This document shows positions 32,548 to 41,382 of a DNA stretch of 64,000 nt, piece by piece; the first letter of the stretch is position 1, and every line of letters starts with the position of its first letter. Source of the DNA: Mycolicibacterium sphagni (GTDB taxonomy: Bacteria; Actinomycetota; Actinomycetes; Mycobacteriales; Mycobacteriaceae); assembly GCF_013337765.1 (NCBI RefSeq), contig NZ_VBSB01000015.1, positions 248,001 to 312,000 of the forward strand, given 5' to 3'. A model generated the notes under the pieces. It was not told the origin of the DNA and ran no database searches. It saw only the letters and a program-made list of their open reading frames with translations. The position numbers were made by a program, and so were the translations under genes.

Positions 32548-33758
32548 TGGCGTAGTGCCTCCTCGTCAATGGCCGATTGGTCGGCCGGTTCGTCGTCTTC
32601 GTTGTTGGGATAGGCGGGAATGGACAGGGTGAACGTCGAGCCGGTTCCCGGCTGGCTCCACAGCCGGATACTGCCGTTGTGGTTGGCCGCCACATGCTTG
32701 ACGATGGCCAACCCCAGACCAGTGCCGCCAGTGGCACGGGAGCGCGCTTTGTCGACCCGGAAGAACCGTTCGAACACCCGCTCCTGATCGGCGCGAGCGA
32801 TACCGATTCCCCGGTCGGTGACTGCGATCTCGATGTTGTCGCCGCGACGGCGGCGGCTGATCGACACCTTCGATCCATCCGGTGAGTACGCGATCGCATT
32901 GGAGATCAGGTTCGCCAGCGCGGTGACCAACAACGACTGGTCGCCCAACACCCGGAATCCGCTCGGCGCGTCGGTGGTCACCTTGATATCAGCGTTGTCG
33001 GCTGCCACCTTGTGGCGCGAAATAGCCTCGCTCACAACGGAATCCACGTCAACGCCATCGAGGTCCGGCAGCGGCTCGGCGCCCTGCAGACGCGACAGCT
33101 CGATCAGCTCATGGACCATATTGGCCAGCCGCTGGGATTCGGTGAGGATCTTGCGGCTGAAGTGGTGCACGGTCTCGGGGTCTTCGGCCGACTCCAGCAG
33201 CGCCTCGGCCAGCACGCCCATCGCGGCGACCGGTGTCTTGAGTTCGTGGCTGACGTTGGCCACGAAATCACGCCGGCTGGCCTCCATGCGGGCCTGCTCG
33301 GACTGGTCGTCGACGTAGACCACGGCGAAGCGCGGATCCTGCTTGCTCAGCAGCCGAACGTGCCCACGCACCGACAACCCCGAGCGACCGGCGGCGGCCC
33401 GCTGCGGCTGCTGCGACAGATCGACTTCGACGCCCTCGCCGGTGGCCAGCACGTGCTGCGCCGCATTCCAGGCCCGCTCGTCGAGCTGCCGATCACGCAC
33501 GAGACCCAGCTCCGTGGCCCGGTCGTTGACGAACACCACGTCGCGATGTGAGTCGACGACCACCATGCCGATCGGGGCCAGCGACACCACATGCTGCAAC
33601 ATCTGCGAGACGGTGATCCCGGCTTCGGTGATCGCGCGGCGCTGCCTGCGCTCCAAGATCCGTGGGGTGAGTGCGGCCCCGATACCGAAACCGACAGCGA
33701 GCGCTACCAGCGCCGCGACGGTGGCCAATAGTGCCACCGAGCCAACACTCACACGCAA
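32544..33758 (-). CDS. senX3: sensor histidine kinase SenX3
   Basis: A 404-residue sensor. One clear N-terminal hydrophobic segment (about 6-30) is followed by a PAS-like domain (about 50-150), the HisKA dimer helix with phospho-acceptor H171 (FVANVSHELKTPVAAM), then the HATPase domain with N, G1 (VTDRGIGIA), F and G2 (GTGLGLAIVKH) boxes. An acidic C-terminal tail (NNEDDEPADQSAIDEE) follows. The TTG start at 33758 or the GTG at 33752 are both possible. Confidence 0.96.
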   Translation of the reverse strand: MRVSVGSVALLATVAALVALAVGFGIGAALTPRILERRQRRAITEAGITVSQMLQHVVSLAPIGMVVVDSHRDVVFVNDRATELGLVRDRQLDERAWNAAQHVLATGEGVEVDLSQQPQRAAAGRSGLSVRGHVRLLSKQDPRFAVVYVDDQSEQARMEASRRDFVANVSHELKTPVAAMGVLAEALLESAEDPETVHHFSRKILTESQRLANMVHELIELSRLQGAEPLPDLDGVDVDSVVSEAISRHKVAADNADIKVTTDAPSGFRVLGDQSLLVTALANLISNAIAYSPDGSKVSISRRRRGDNIEIAVTDRGIGIARADQERVFERFFRVDKARSRATGGTGLGLAIVKHVAANHNGSIRLWSQPGTGSTFTLSIPAYPNNEDDEPADQSAIDEEALRQ

Positions 33759-33886
33759 AGCGTACGCATTGGGTGAACGTCATCCCAGCAGCGTGCGGCT
33801 AAATCGGGCTACGTCACATAGTTAGGGCGTATGTATTCCGCCCCCGTTTACCCGGCGTTTGCCAAACCGGGCCGCTGATCGGCCGC

Positions 33887-34633
33887 CTACTTGGCGCCCT
33901 GGCTGGCCACCGCGGCCGCACCCGCGGCGGCGGCCTCGGGATCCAGGTAGGTACCACCGGCCACCAGCGGCTTCAGGTCCGCGTCCAGGTCGTAGCGCAG
34001 TGGGATGCCGGTCGGGATGTTCAGGCCCACGACATCGGCGTCGGACATGCCGTCCAGGTACTTCACCAGCGCCCGCAGCGAGTTGCCGTGCGCGACCATC
34101 AGCACGGTCTTACCGGCCTGCAGGTCCGGGACGATCACTGAAGTGAAATAGGGAACGAAGCGGGCGACGACGTCGGCCAGGCATTCGGTCAGCGGGCCCC
34201 CGCCGATATCGGCGTAGCGCGGGTCGGTGTCCTGGCTGTAGGTGCTGCCCGGCTCGATCGGCGGCGGCGGCGTGTCGTAGCTGCGCCGCCAGAGCATGAA
34301 CTGCTCCTCGCCGTACTTCTCTTTCGTCTCAGCCTTGTCCAGGCCCTGCAGCGCACCGTAGTGCCGCTCGTTGAGCCGCCAGTCGCGGTGCACCGGGATC
34401 CACAGCCGGTCAGCGGCGTCCAGCGCCAGGTGCGCGGTGGTGATCGCGCGCCGCAGCAGCGAGGTGTAGAGCACGTCGGGCAGCAGTCCCTGCTCGGCCA
34501 TCAGTTTGCCGCCGCGCACCGCCTCGGCCCGGCCCTTGTCGGTGAGGTCGACGTCCACCCAGCCGGTGAACAGATTCAGCGCGTTCCATTCGCTCTCGCC
34601 GTGGCGCAGCAGGATCAGTGTGGAGTCAGCCAT
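33887..34633 (-). CDS. gpmA: 2,3-bisphosphoglycerate-dependent phosphoglycerate mutase
   Basis: A 248-residue glycolytic/gluconeogenic enzyme that interconverts 3- and 2-phosphoglycerate. The phosphohistidine is H11 in LLRHGESEWN; LNERHYGALQGLDKAE, YTSLLRRAITTA and MVAHGNSLRALVKYL complete the active site. Upstream of senX3 on the same strand, as in M. tuberculosis (gpm1, Rv0489). The 128-bp gap to senX3 likely contains the senX3 promoter. Confidence 0.97.
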   Translation of the reverse strand: MADSTLILLRHGESEWNALNLFTGWVDVDLTDKGRAEAVRGGKLMAEQGLLPDVLYTSLLRRAITTAHLALDAADRLWIPVHRDWRLNERHYGALQGLDKAETKEKYGEEQFMLWRRSYDTPPPPIEPGSTYSQDTDPRYADIGGGPLTECLADVVARFVPYFTSVIVPDLQAGKTVLMVAHGNSLRALVKYLDGMSDADVVGLNIPTGIPLRYDLDADLKPLVAGGTYLDPEAAAAGAAAVASQGAK

Positions 34634-34658
34634 GCCCGAAATCCTCTCACGCCCAGGA

Positions 34659-35228
34659 TCAGTCGTCGCCTTCGTGGGACGCTCGACTTCTCCTCATCGT
34701 TCGTCCCTCACTCGCATCGTCGTCTTCGGTGATGAGATGCTCGAACGCCTGCAGATTCTTCAGCGATTCACCCCGCGAAACCCGCCACGCCCACTCCTTC
34801 TGGATGGACGACTTGAAACCCAGCTCCAGCAGGGTGTTGAAGTCGGTGTCGACGGCCTCGAGCACCTGCCCGAGTACCCGGTCGAGCTCGTCGGCGGTGA
34901 CCGACTCCAGCGCCATCCGGCCGACCAGGTAGATGTCGCCGGTGTTGTCCAGCGTGTAGGCCACGCCGTAGAGCCTGCGGTTGCGTTTGAGCAGGAATCG
35001 GTAGACACCCTGGTGGTTCTCGTCGGGCTGACGGCAGACGAACGCCTCGACCCGCACCGAATGCTCACCGACGCTCAGCAGGGTGTTGGTTGTGAGCTTG
35101 CGCTCCCCCGGCAGTTCGACGATCAGTCCCGGCAGCCCGCCGTGGGCGCCAACGTGGCGGCTGTAGACCAGGCCGTGCTCGGTCAGCGCGTCCTCGATGA
35201 CCTGCTGGACGTTGGCGATGTCACTCAT
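34659..35228 (-). CDS. YbjN-domain protein
   Basis: A 189-residue protein with a YbjN/T3SS-chaperone-like fold: IVELPGERKLTTNTLLSVGEHSVRVEAFV, then YRFLLKRNRRLYGVAYTLDNTGDIYL and MALESVTADELDRVLGQVLEAVD. A charged C-terminal tail (EDDDASEGRTMRRSRASHEGDD) follows. Its ATG overlaps the mshA stop by 4 bp, implying coupling to mycothiol synthesis. Synteny matches Rv0487. Molecular function unknown. Confidence 0.9.
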   Translation of the reverse strand: MSDIANVQQVIEDALTEHGLVYSRHVGAHGGLPGLIVELPGERKLTTNTLLSVGEHSVRVEAFVCRQPDENHQGVYRFLLKRNRRLYGVAYTLDNTGDIYLVGRMALESVTADELDRVLGQVLEAVDTDFNTLLELGFKSSIQKEWAWRVSRGESLKNLQAFEHLITEDDDASEGRTMRRSRASHEGDD

Positions 35229-36562
35229 GCCCGCACGCCGCGCCGCATCGACCAGCGCCTGCCATTGCGTCGGGCCAGCGCATCACCGGCCGCGCGGCGG
35301 CGCCGGGCGCCGGCGTAGTCGGTGATCGCCCGGCCGTAGCTGGCCAGCAGTCCGTCGACGGTGGTGGCCCAGGAGAAGCGCTGCGCATGCGCCACCGCGG
35401 CGGCACTCAGCTCGTCCTGGTCGCGCCGCAGCACCCCGGCGATCGCATCGGCCCACCGGGCGGGGTCATGGCTGGACACCAGCGCCCCACTCACGCCGTC
35501 GGCCACCGCGACGGGCAGCCCGCCAACGGCCGCGGCCACCACCGGCGTGCCGCAGGCCTGCGCCTCGACCGCGACCAGTCCGAACGATTCCGAATAACTG
35601 GGCACCGCAACCAGATCCGCGGCCCGGTAGACGTTCACCAGCTGCTCACGCGACTGCGGGGGAAGGAACGTCACCCGGTCAGCTATACCCAATTCGGCGG
35701 CAAGACCCACCAAGACGTCGGGTGCCGCCAGCCCACTGCCGGACGGACCGCCGGCGACCAGCACGCGCACACCGGGCAGCTGCGCGGCCGCACGCAACAG
35801 GACGTCGGGCGCCTTCAGCGGCTGGATGCGCCCGACGAAGGCCACCACCGGTTCGTCGGCCCGCAAGCCGAGCGCGGCCCGCGCAATGCGCCGGTCACCG
35901 GGCGTGAACGTCTCTAGGTCGACGCCCGGGTACACCACGTCGATCCGCTGCGGGTCGGCGTTGTGTAGCGAAATCAATTGGCGGGCTTCATCTTCGGTGT
36001 TGACCACCAGCCGGTCGGCCTCGTCGACCACCTGCTGTTCGCCCACCGCGCGCAGCGGTGGTTCCGGCGAGTCACCGTCGGCCAGTGCGGCGTTCTTCAC
36101 CGCGGCCAGCGTGTGGGCGGTGTGTACCAGCGGCACCGTCCAGCGGTCGCGGGCCAACCAGCCGACCTGACCGGACAGCCAGTAATGCGAATGCACGATG
36201 TCGTAATAGCCGGGCTCGTGGTTGGCCTCGGCGCGCAACACTCCTGCGGTGAACGCGCACAGCTGAGTCGGCAGGTCGTACTTGTCGAGGCCCTCGAAGG
36301 GGCCTGCGACCACGTTGCGCACCAGGACTCCTGGGGCGACGCGAACCAGCGGCTCGTCCGACGATGATGTGGCCCTGGTGAAGATCTCCACCTCGACCCC
36401 ACGCCGGGCCAGTTGCAGTGCGGTCTGCAACACGTAGACGTTCATCCCGCCGGCGTCGCCGGTGCCGGGCTGGGCCAGCGGCGAGGTGTGTACCGACAAC
36501 ACCGCTACCCGACGCGGCATGCCATCGGTCGAACTGTCAGTCAGTTCCCGGGCGTGCCGCAC
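35225..36562 (-). CDS. mshA: D-inositol 3-phosphate glycosyltransferase (mycothiol synthesis)
   Basis: A 445-residue GT4 glycosyltransferase that joins UDP-GlcNAc to inositol-3-phosphate, the first step of mycothiol synthesis. Motifs: VHTSPLAQPGTGDAGGMNVYV at the N-domain, DIVHSHYWLSGQ, HTAHTLAAVKN, FVGRIQPLKAPDVLL for donor binding and the E-x7-E region PSYSESFGLVAVEAQACGTPVV. A basic C-terminal tail (RRRRAAGDALARRNGRRW) follows. Synteny matches Rv0486. Confidence 0.97.
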   Translation of the reverse strand: MRHARELTDSSTDGMPRRVAVLSVHTSPLAQPGTGDAGGMNVYVLQTALQLARRGVEVEIFTRATSSSDEPLVRVAPGVLVRNVVAGPFEGLDKYDLPTQLCAFTAGVLRAEANHEPGYYDIVHSHYWLSGQVGWLARDRWTVPLVHTAHTLAAVKNAALADGDSPEPPLRAVGEQQVVDEADRLVVNTEDEARQLISLHNADPQRIDVVYPGVDLETFTPGDRRIARAALGLRADEPVVAFVGRIQPLKAPDVLLRAAAQLPGVRVLVAGGPSGSGLAAPDVLVGLAAELGIADRVTFLPPQSREQLVNVYRAADLVAVPSYSESFGLVAVEAQACGTPVVAAAVGGLPVAVADGVSGALVSSHDPARWADAIAGVLRRDQDELSAAAVAHAQRFSWATTVDGLLASYGRAITDYAGARRRRAAGDALARRNGRRWSMRRGVRA

Positions 36563-36572
36563 GCCTCCATCT

Positions 36573-37880
36573 TTACACCGCGGCTTCGCGGCGGTTCTGC
36601 GCCCGTCTCAATGCGCCGATCGGGTCGGCATACAGCCCACCCAGCGACACGATGCCGGCGCCGGCTTCCTGCACCCGGTTACCGAACGCAGTCACCCGGA
36701 TATCGCGGGTCGGCAGCACCGAACGCTCGGCGAACGCCGACTCGACCGTCTGCATGCCTTCGGGGTACTCGGTGAACGCCTGGCCGCCGACGACGAGGTC
36801 GTCGGGGTTGAGCATGTCGCGCAGCAGCGCAACCGCCCCGCCGAGGACACGGGCGCGTTCGGCCAGCAGCGCCTGAGCGCCGAGGGCGGCCCGGGTGTCA
36901 CCCTGCCGGGCGGTACGCAGCAGGGTCGCCATCGAGGCGCCGGGCCCGGAGGCCGGCACGATGCCGCGCTTGCGGGCGGCGGCAAGTACGGCCTCGTCGC
37001 TGACCGTCGATTCCAGCTGTCCACTGCCACCGAGCAATTCGGAGACCACGGGCAGCGCGGCAATGGTGCCCGGGCCGCTGTACGGGCTGTGCACCCGCCC
37101 GCCGATCACCAGCGCGAAACCGACCGTCTCACGGGCGTAGACGTACAAGCTGCTCGACGTCGGGGCCGGCGAGCGCCGCAGACCGAGCAGAACCTCGGCG
37201 CCGGCCATCGCATCCACGTGGGACGCCACCGATATCGGAAGGCCGAGCGCCTCGGCGAGCACCGGGCCGACCGGGGCCTGCGCCCAGCCCAGCCGGCTGT
37301 GGTCCACGTGGCCCGTGACGCTGTCGACGACACCACCGATGGCGACGCCGATCCACAGCGGACGGCGGCGATGCCAGCGGCTCAGGTAGCGGCGCGCGCT
37401 GCCGGCCAGCGAGGCCAGTGCAGCGGCCTGCCCACCCCGCGGTGTCGGGGTCTCGACGGCGTCGAGGGTGCGGCCGAGCAGGTCGGTCGCGACGATATTG
37501 GTGGTCCGCGCGCCGATGTGGACACCGAGTGTCAGGAACGGCTCGTGGTTGACCTCGACGGGAACCCGCGGACGGCCGATGGCGCCGGATACCGCGAGGT
37601 CGGCGCGCTCGCGCAGGATGCCGGCGTCCAACAGGGCGGTGACCTGCCGGTTGACCGTGGCGATCGACAGGTTGGTGACCTGCGCGATCACATCCCGGCC
37701 GATGGCTCCGCGCTGGCGTACCGCGGCGAACACCGACGCGGCGGCGGCGTCCGGGATCCGCAGTGACGGCGCCACGATGTGGTGGCGGGTCCGCAAGGGG
37801 TGCGGCCGGGCTCCGACGCGAGCCGCGTCATGGGCCGAAGTGCGGAGCGGGTCATGGGAAGAAAGAGCGACGGTGCGCAT
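36573..37880 (-). CDS. ROK-family transcriptional regulator
   Basis: A 435-residue NagC/XylR-type protein. An N-terminal winged HTH (IGRDVIAQVTNLSIATVNRQVTALLDAGIL) is joined to a ROK sugar-kinase-like domain (LTLGVHIGARTTNIVATDLLG; LWIGVAIGGVVD). The usual zinc-binding CxCGxxGC is absent, so it is probably a regulator rather than a kinase. The start is set by AAGGA 7 nt upstream. Synteny matches Rv0485, reported to regulate pe13/ppe18. Divergent from the SDR gene. Confidence 0.9.
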   Translation of the reverse strand: MRTVALSSHDPLRTSAHDAARVGARPHPLRTRHHIVAPSLRIPDAAAASVFAAVRQRGAIGRDVIAQVTNLSIATVNRQVTALLDAGILRERADLAVSGAIGRPRVPVEVNHEPFLTLGVHIGARTTNIVATDLLGRTLDAVETPTPRGGQAAALASLAGSARRYLSRWHRRRPLWIGVAIGGVVDSVTGHVDHSRLGWAQAPVGPVLAEALGLPISVASHVDAMAGAEVLLGLRRSPAPTSSSLYVYARETVGFALVIGGRVHSPYSGPGTIAALPVVSELLGGSGQLESTVSDEAVLAAARKRGIVPASGPGASMATLLRTARQGDTRAALGAQALLAERARVLGGAVALLRDMLNPDDLVVGGQAFTEYPEGMQTVESAFAERSVLPTRDIRVTAFGNRVQEAGAGIVSLGGLYADPIGALRRAQNRREAAV

Positions 37881-38073
37881 AGGGGTGTCCTTCTCGAGTC
37901 GGATCTGGGGCATATGCCACACCCGGCGACTTGAGCGGGACGAGAAGAAGAATGTCCGGTCGGTCAGGCGCAGCGAATCGCGTGACAACAACACGCGGTG
38001 TGCGCGACCAGACAGCTGGTCAGACCGAAACGGATCACGGGAAGAATTTAGCACAGTTACTAGAGTTGGAACG

Positions 38074-38823
38074 ATGACAGCTCCAGACGCCCATTCCCGC
38101 GTTGCAGTCGTCACCGGCGCCAGCTCCGGCATCGGCGAAGCGACCGCCAAAACCCTTGCCGCCCTTGGCTTTCACGTCGTAGCGGTGGCTCGCCGAGCCG
38201 ATCGCATCCAGCGACTGGCCGACGAAATCGACGGCACCGCCGTTGCGGCCGACGTCACAGACGATGCCGCGGTCGAGGCGCTGGCGGCCGGGTTGACCCG
38301 GGTCGACGTGCTGGTCAACAACGCCGGCGGAGCCAAAGGGCTGGAGCCGATCGCCGAGGCGAACCTGGACGACTGGCGCTGGATGTGGGAGACGAACGTC
38401 CTCGGGACACTGCGTGTGACCAGGGCGCTGCTACCCAAACTCGTCGCGTCCGGTGACGGGCTGATCGTGACCGTCACGTCGATCGCCGCGCTGGAGGTCT
38501 ACGACAACGGCGGCGGATACACCGCTGCCAAACATGCCCAGGGCGCGCTGCACCGAACACTGCGCGGCGAGCTGCTCGGAAAACCGGTGCGGCTCACCGA
38601 GATTGCGCCGGGCGCGGTGGAGACGGAGTTCTCCCTGGTGCGCTTCGGCGGAGACGAGCAACGCGCCGAGAAGGTCTATTCCGGGATCACGCCGCTGGTG
38701 GCCGCCGACGTCGCCGAGGTGATCGGCTTCGCCGCGTCCCGCCCGTCGCACGTCAACCTCGACCAGATCATCATCCGGCCCAGGGACCAGGCCAGCGCCA
38801 GCCGGTTCAACCGCCGGTTGTAG
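38074..38823 (+). CDS. short-chain dehydrogenase/reductase
   Basis: A 249-residue classical SDR: TGASSGIG cofactor loop (14-21), NNAG (82-85) and the catalytic triad S136 (TSIAA), Y149 and K153 (GGGYTAAKHAQ). A C-terminal RPRDQAS segment is typical of YdfG-like 3-hydroxy-acid dehydrogenases. Synteny matches Rv0484c. A promoter-like stretch AGCACAGTTACTAGAGTTGG lies just upstream. The end overlaps the convergent L,D-transpeptidase gene by 17 bp. Confidence 0.93.
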   Translation: MTAPDAHSRVAVVTGASSGIGEATAKTLAALGFHVVAVARRADRIQRLADEIDGTAVAADVTDDAAVEALAAGLTRVDVLVNNAGGAKGLEPIAEANLDDWRWMWETNVLGTLRVTRALLPKLVASGDGLIVTVTSIAALEVYDNGGGYTAAKHAQGALHRTLRGELLGKPVRLTEIAPGAVETEFSLVRFGGDEQRAEKVYSGITPLVAADVAEVIGFAASRPSHVNLDQIIIRPRDQASASRFNRRL

Positions 38824-40210
38824 CCGTCCGCGTCGTCGTCGGGCTCGACGTTGTTCCAGTGGTCGTGTCACTCGACGTCGTCGTGGGACTGGACGAGGTC
38901 GTCGGCGGAGTCGTCGTGGTCGTGGTGGTGGTCGGTGTGCCCGACAGCGTCGGCGCGTCGGTCGGGGTGGCCGGCGCGCTGCTGGGCATGCTCGTCTCCG
39001 GCTTTGTGTCCGACAGCGCCGACATGGCCTTCCATTCGTTCCAGTCCACCGCCCAGTCCCAGATGTCGCCGTCGGCGTAGGACAGCTGGATCGAGGTGCC
39101 GGTCACCTCGACCGGGTCGCCGTAGACGGCGGTGCCGAAGTACTGCTCGGCGTCACCGGTGGACAGATTGATGCAGCCATTGGTGACGTTGGTGTTGCCC
39201 TGCGCGCCCGACGAGGCCGGGTTGGCGTGGATGAACTCGCCATTGTTGGAGATCCGCACCGCCCAGCGCTCATGCACGTTGCTGTAGCCCGCGGCCTGGT
39301 TGGTCATGTAGAAGTCGGCGTACTTCTCGCTGACAACGTGGATACCGCTGCGGGTGACGTTGCGGGGCTGGTCAGCCTCGCCGTAGCTGCACGGGAAATC
39401 CATCGTGACGCCCTCGTCGGTGATCACCTGGATGCGGTGCGAGGTGGCGTCGGCCTTCACGACCTGTCGGCGGCCGATATCGAAGTCCAGCGTCGAGTCG
39501 GCCGCGCCGTAGGCGTCCTGGCCGAACTTCACGCCGTAGAGGCGGGCGTCGACGTGGACCTTGGTTCCGGCCGGGTAGTAGTCCCGGGTTCGGTAGTGCA
39601 CCCGTGACCCGCCCACCTCGTCGGGCAGCCAGGCCCAGCTGCCCTCGGCCGGCGGGGTCGTGGTGACGGTCAACGCCTTTTCCACATCGGGCTTGTGCTC
39701 GTCGTCGATCGCGGCGTCGAACTGCAGGATGATCGGCACCGCGACCCCGACGGTCTGCCCGTCGGACAGCTGGAACTGACCGTTGACCTTGGTGGTCGGG
39801 TCGACGGTCGTGAACGATGCGGCGACGGGCAACGCGTTCCCGTCACGCCCGACCGCAGAACCGGCCCAGGTGTAGGCGACGCCGTAGCCCAACGGCTCGG
39901 TGACGGTGAAGGCGGTGCGGTCACGGTTGAGGACCCCCGCGACAGGCTTGCCGTCGGCGTTGGTCAGGGCGACGTGCTGCAACCAGCCGTCTTTGATCTG
40001 GAGGCTGGCCGCAGTCGTCGGCAGAACGTCCTTGGCGTCGTTCGACGGGGTGAAGTTCAGCGACGGCTTGGGCGGCGGCCCTGAGGCCACCGTCTGTTTG
40101 CCGGGCACCTTGTCGCACGCAGCAAGAGCAGCGGGAGCAGCCACACCGAGGAACAGCGCTGTCAAAGCGCGTCGCCGATTGATCGGCGGCAGTCGGTCGG
40201 CTGGGCTCAC
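38807..40210 (-). CDS. lprQ: L,D-transpeptidase lipoprotein (LprQ/LdtMt5-like)
   Basis: A 467-residue exported enzyme that makes 3-3 cross-links in peptidoglycan. The signal peptide ends with lipobox LAAC; two Ig-like domains follow (about 50-250), then the YkuD catalytic domain with SGIHVVSEKYADFYMTN and the catalytic cysteine in VTNGCINLSTGDAEQYF. The C-terminus is a low-complexity Thr/Pro/Ser tail of about 60 residues. GTG start chosen upstream of RLPPINRRRALTALFLG. Synteny matches Rv0483. Confidence 0.94.
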   Translation of the reverse strand: MSPADRLPPINRRRALTALFLGVAAPAALAACDKVPGKQTVASGPPPKPSLNFTPSNDAKDVLPTTAASLQIKDGWLQHVALTNADGKPVAGVLNRDRTAFTVTEPLGYGVAYTWAGSAVGRDGNALPVAASFTTVDPTTKVNGQFQLSDGQTVGVAVPIILQFDAAIDDEHKPDVEKALTVTTTPPAEGSWAWLPDEVGGSRVHYRTRDYYPAGTKVHVDARLYGVKFGQDAYGAADSTLDFDIGRRQVVKADATSHRIQVITDEGVTMDFPCSYGEADQPRNVTRSGIHVVSEKYADFYMTNQAAGYSNVHERWAVRISNNGEFIHANPASSGAQGNTNVTNGCINLSTGDAEQYFGTAVYGDPVEVTGTSIQLSYADGDIWDWAVDWNEWKAMSALSDTKPETSMPSSAPATPTDAPTLSGTPTTTTTTTTPPTTSSSPTTTSSDTTTGTTSSPTTTRTATTGG

Positions 40211-40287
40211 GTCAATCCAAGATACGGAACCCAACCGCCGTGCTGCCAATCGACGCAGTGTGGGCTGCGCCCCACCTCAGTCGACGG

Positions 40288-41226
40288 TCAGAGACCGAAG
40301 ATCTTCAGGAACGCCGGTGCCGCACCGCCGAACTTCGAACCGGCGAACACGATGTCACCGGCGCTCAGCGTGACCGTGACGCCGGACTGGGTGGTGCTGT
40401 ATTCGTCCCAGCTCACCGACAACGATCGCGGCGCGGAGAAGAACCCGCCTACCGGGATGTGAGCCATGATGGCCGGACCGGTCCCACCGGTCGGAAGCGG
40501 CAGGTCGAGCGTGCTCGTGCCGAACAGCAGGGCGTTGGTGAACTTCGGCGCCGCCGAGGCCCAGGCGACGAATGCCCCGACGACGTTCCCACTCTGGGCC
40601 GCGCTGACGAACGCCTGCAGGCTGTCGGCGGCGCTGATCCCGGCTCCGACGAACGCGCCGGCCGCGCTGGCGGCGAATGCCACCGCCGGCGGCACTTCGA
40701 TCGTTCCATCGGTCAACGCCGTGGTGCTCGTCGGCGTGGGTGTCGCCGTGAACGTCGAGGTTCCGTTCAGCGCGAACTTGGCACCACCGAGCGGTGTCTT
40801 CGCGGTCACGTCCACCGTCACCGCACCACTGTCAGGCGGGGTGGGGGCGGTCACGTTCGCCACGAACGAGATCGGACCGAACGGAGTGTCGATCGTCTGG
40901 TTGATCGGCGGAATGGTGACGTTGGCGGTGGCCGTCTTGCTGGCGGCGGCAGGCTTGCTGTTCGCCACCTTGGCTACCGGTGCACTCACCCGTTTGGCTG
41001 AGGCCACACCTGTGCTGCGCGTGGGTCCGGCGTCCGGCTTGCTCGACGAGCTGGACGAGGCCGAACTCGAAGCCTGGTGGCCACCGGTGTCCGCTTGGGC
41101 AACGGCCGACCCGGCGGCCAGGGCGGCCCCGACGCCTACGGTCAGCGCGCCCGCACCCAGCCAAGTCTTGACGCCCAGTGTGCGGTTGCGTCCGCGCGTC
41201 GCAGTTTTCGTGGTTCCAGTGGCCAT
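40288..41226 (-). CDS. secreted mycobacterial protein of unknown function
   Basis: A 312-residue protein. A basic n-region (TTKTATRGRNRTLGVKTW) and hydrophobic core ending near AVAQADTG form a signal peptide. A Ser/Ala/Lys-rich linker (50-100) is followed by a beta-rich C-domain with VTIPPINQTIDTPFGPISFV and SLSVSWDEYSTTQSGVTVTL. No known catalytic motif is seen. It lies between the L,D-transpeptidase gene and murB, where the recalled M. tuberculosis order has no such gene, so it may be an accessory surface protein. Confidence 0.82.
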   Translation of the reverse strand: MATGTTKTATRGRNRTLGVKTWLGAGALTVGVGAALAAGSAVAQADTGGHQASSSASSSSSSKPDAGPTRSTGVASAKRVSAPVAKVANSKPAAASKTATANVTIPPINQTIDTPFGPISFVANVTAPTPPDSGAVTVDVTAKTPLGGAKFALNGTSTFTATPTPTSTTALTDGTIEVPPAVAFAASAAGAFVGAGISAADSLQAFVSAAQSGNVVGAFVAWASAAPKFTNALLFGTSTLDLPLPTGGTGPAIMAHIPVGGFFSAPRSLSVSWDEYSTTQSGVTVTLSAGDIVFAGSKFGGAAPAFLKIFGL

Positions 41227-41355
41227 TTCACAATCCCCCGTCGTTCCTGAAGCTAACCCGTGAGCGGGCTGACACCCACCATTTTGCCCATTTTTCGTCG
41301 CCCGGGTTAATTTTCAGAATATTCATCGGGTCGTGTCGCGGTGAGGCTGATGAAT

Positions 41356-41370
41356 CCCCCGCTCAGGGGG
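41356..41370. terminator. possible hairpin terminator after murB
   Basis: CCCCC and GGGGG arms around GCTCA lie 13 bp past the murB stop on the minus strand. The downstream side reads ATTCATC with no T-run, so at best it is a mycobacterial-type weak terminator. Confidence 0.3.
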
Positions 41371-41382
41371 CGGCGCGCAGCG

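Noticed and set aside
33759..33886. RegX3 (PHO-box-like) direct repeats upstream of senX3
   Set aside because: Only one GTTCACC-like half (in GGGTGAACG near 33770) was found; without a second spaced half it is not enough to call.
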